From positions 87,501 through 133,532 of the forward strand of contig RPFO01001084.1 in the NCBI GenBank assembly GCA_009746045.1: a DNA stretch of 46,032 nucleotides, read 5' to 3'. Below are positions 43,404 to 46,032 of this stretch, piece by piece. The DNA comes from Mesostigma viride (Eukaryota; Streptophyta; Mesostigmatophyceae; Mesostigmatales; Mesostigmataceae). Position numbers and translations under genes: made by a program. The stretch's first letter is position 1. Each line of letters begins with the position of its first letter. The notes under the pieces were generated by a model that did no database searches, was not told where the DNA came from, and was given only the letters and a program-made list of their open reading frames with translations.

Positions 43404-46032
43404 CTGCAACACAAAACAAAAAAATTGGAAAAACATACGAGTCAGCAGGAGATGGCCCCGTGCAACTTCAATCAAAAAATGCATTCATTATGTAAGGTCA
43501 TAAACAACGGTTATAATTCAAGAAACAGAGATTCATAACAAAAGAGCACGACGCACTAAAAGATGCGGACCGCGTCGCCAACTTTCGTTCAATTCCACTC
43601 TCTATCACAAACAACTCTATGTTCCTCATAAGTAGAGATCTAATTGGCAAGGAACTTGCAAAAAAATTCCGTTACCACACTCCGTCGACCCATAAAGTGG
43701 TTCGCGAGATGGGAAATCGTGCTAGATTGTCGGTCGAGCCCTTCACGGTATTTTCGAAATCCATACGAGGCAAGGTGTGCGCGGAAGAGGCCCCTTCAAT
43801 CATGCGTGCGATCGGAACTGGGCCATGGAAACGGATACCTGGTTCCTGGACTGCCTTGCAGGTCACAACCATCTGAAACTTCCCCCGGGAGAATGGAATT
43901 GCAGACCGTCAGACGGTTAATATGCGAACGTCAAGATTGTGACCAAACCCATCATCCATTCCACACCTTCTCCGCGGCATCATGGAAAGACCTTGCCTCT
44001 CATCCGCCACTCCTCGAGACCTCAAAACACACAATCGCAGTTGTGTTATCGTCGTTGCCTCTTTAAGGCGAATGTTCACGTCTCTTTGTCATATCATTTC
44101 GACAGCCAATTACAGCCCTTTTGGCTCCGTCCACTCCATCCTCAAGAAGGGACGTTCCATCTGCGCCCCTCCCACACAATTGTTGTCAACGTATTGTTGC
44201 AAAATGACGGGAAATCATTGTCCTTTCCAAAAGCTACGATGTGTCCCCACACAGACCCATGTCGGGTAATTTGAAGCTTTTTTTACATTTCCTATCCCCG
44301 GCACTTCTTTTTCGGGAATCCTTCTCAAAAATCGGAAACCAGCGTCCTGATATGGCGTCCCCTATCGACCGATCAGACTGGACATCTGCGAAACCAGAAC
44401 ATACGGCCGCGAGTAGTTTATATTATTTAAAAAAAAACTGGCATTGATTAAGTCATCTTCACTATTTATGCGAGCTAAAATTTGAAGAAAATTGCAACAA
44501 AGAACGCCCTGGGGCGCAAATCCTCACAACCACTTTCTACGTACCAAACGAAATGGCAATCACCATCGACTACGATTGTCAACTACATACGAATGTCCAG
44601 ACAATATAATGTGTATGTAGAGGGGGGCATTTCAAGACCAGAGAAACGCCGGCGGGCGCAAACTCATATCAATATAGACTGTCCCGCGACTCGTTCCACT
44701 CTCTGCAGGTTTTGCAAAACAACCGATCGAGCAACTCTCGGAACCTCTTCGCCGCATTTCATCGACACGAGCGACATCTCTTCTTGGCTGGCCACCAACT
44801 TTGCCTCCTTTGTTGCCGGTGTCAGGATAGATTTCGGACCTCAACTCGTCTTATCGGGGCCACTCTCCCAATACTCTGCACCAGAGAATCCTGCTCCCCT
44901 CCACAAATCGCTTCACGCCGGATTACAATCGCTTTGGCTTTTGTTCCACGCGAAAATCGAACTTCTCGTTGAGTTATTCAGCGGGATGTCGGCGATGTGC
45001 AAAAACACATACGCCGATAAAGTTCGCTTTACATCGTGTCACGCGAGTTCGGCAAAAGGTGTCGTCATCAAAAAAGCATTCTCAAGCTTTTACTCTCAAC
45101 CCATTTTCTTGGGCGCCGGCAACGTAGCGCTCCCTTTGCCAAGTCTACGCACCTGTCGCGGAGTCTTTGGACTATCCCAATCTTCAAGGAACTACTCGTT
45201 CTTCCCCTTTGGGTGAAATCAAAAATTTACACCCACGACCTCTCCGACAGTCATGTCCAGGCGAAGTCGCAGGGGCCCCCCCCGCCAATCCAGGTCCGAG
45301 GGCGCCCGCCATCCAAAGGTCCGCCGACTGAGGGCATTTCGATTGTTGACGAGGAATGTTCTTCGTGCTTTCGGCAATACAAGTCAAATCCGAGAGCGGT
45401 TTTCTTGCAAAGTGGACCACATCACACTTTGCGCGGCGCCCCTATTGAAGCGAGCAAAACACTCTGAATTGACAGTGGCAACCGCTTGGTGTTTGTTGAA
45501 GTCGTTGCAATCCTCATCAGGAGGGTGACTACGACGAAATCGGACGAATCTCCTGAACCGGACATCTGCGACAAGTTACGATAACATACCGGCCCGGAAA
45601 ATAAAATTCAAATAAACGTTTTAACAATTTTATGTAATATCTGTTTATAATACGGAAGGTTTAAAATTTTGGCGCAAAGAAACGCCCCAAAGGCGCAACT
45701 TGTCGAACAGCAATATGGCGAAATAAAACATTATCTATTCCAATGTGCGATTGATGTGCTGAAACCTTCCAGACTTTTTGACACTGTCCTGGTATCAACC
45801 GGACTCGGACGAGGAGTCGAGTCGGAAGCGAGCCATAATCCTCGACTTATTTTTTTGATTGTAACAATGGAAGACTCCTTCCATTATTGTCGAAGTGTGT
45901 CGGTCCTTTGCCTTTTGGCCAAACTCTCCTTAAACCTCCACCATTTCCTGCGCGTTAGGAGGAAAATGATACGTTATAAACATTAAAACATTAAACATTA
46001 ATATTAACATCATATAACAAGTTATTAATCTC
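43404..46032. other. AT-richer region, no supported gene
   Basis: A 244-codon plus-strand ORF (44482-45216) is the longest here but is Ser-rich, has no recognisable domain, and includes a GAAACGCCGGCGGGCG motif copy at 44643. Its reading may be chance or antisense to a decayed upstream part of the unknown gene. The last 450 bases are AT-rich. An upstream exon of the minus-strand unknown gene is expected here but was not found. Confidence 0.35.

Noticed and set aside
44482-45216. 244-codon plus-strand ORF as a gene
   Set aside because: It has no recognisable domain and Ser-rich low-information sequence, and contains the dispersed repeat motif. Kept only as a note.

Overview
This window looks like nuclear DNA from a eukaryotic microbe, most likely an alga or alga-like protist. 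The evidence is GT-AG introns with matching phases, genes of eukaryotic type (SET-domain proteins, a CCDC124/Lso2 homologue), LINE retrotransposon fragments, terminal-inverted-repeat DNA elements and many intronic mini- and microsatellites. Nothing in it identifies the species. Coding exons are mostly GC-rich. The transposon-rich stretch 4.7-12.2 kb and the two ends are AT-richer.

Layout. 1-3759 (minus): three related SET-domain methyltransferase-like genes in tandem. The first runs off the window, the second is a terminal exon behind a splice acceptor, and the third is a complete intronless 306-codon ORF. 3760-4720: no convincing gene. 4721-12180: a nest of DNA transposons and MITE-like elements with perfect short terminal inverted repeats, partly inserted in each other, carrying only weak ORFs. 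13525-18305 (plus): a three-exon gene for a 962-residue protein joining a D-Ala-D-Ala-ligase-like ATP-grasp domain to a clostripain-type (C11) cysteine peptidase. 19280-21480: decayed LINE reverse-transcriptase fragments on both strands and a SINE-like element. 22506-28121 (minus): a gene of very small exons encoding what looks like a DUF3783-type protein, whose introns hold a 25-bp minisatellite, an AAGCTAACA/CA microsatellite and a 60-bp duplication, with a 28-bp minisatellite just upstream. 31321-34117 (plus): a complete three-exon CCDC124 (Lso2/Oxs1) homologue, a ribosome-associated factor. 35530-35905 (plus): another LINE fragment with the YADD motif. 36402-43403 (minus): a long multi-exon gene of unknown function, split by at least four frame breaks, with a recurring 20-bp motif in its introns. 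43404-46032: AT-richer sequence without a convincing gene.

The genes do not form an evident pathway. The most interesting items are the ATP-grasp/C11 protease fusion, two independent cases where an exon tail plus its 5' splice site is tandemly triplicated, the GAAACGCCGGC motif repeated in the introns of the unknown gene, and a short retroposon-tail motif that resembles the unit of the 710-bp minisatellite.
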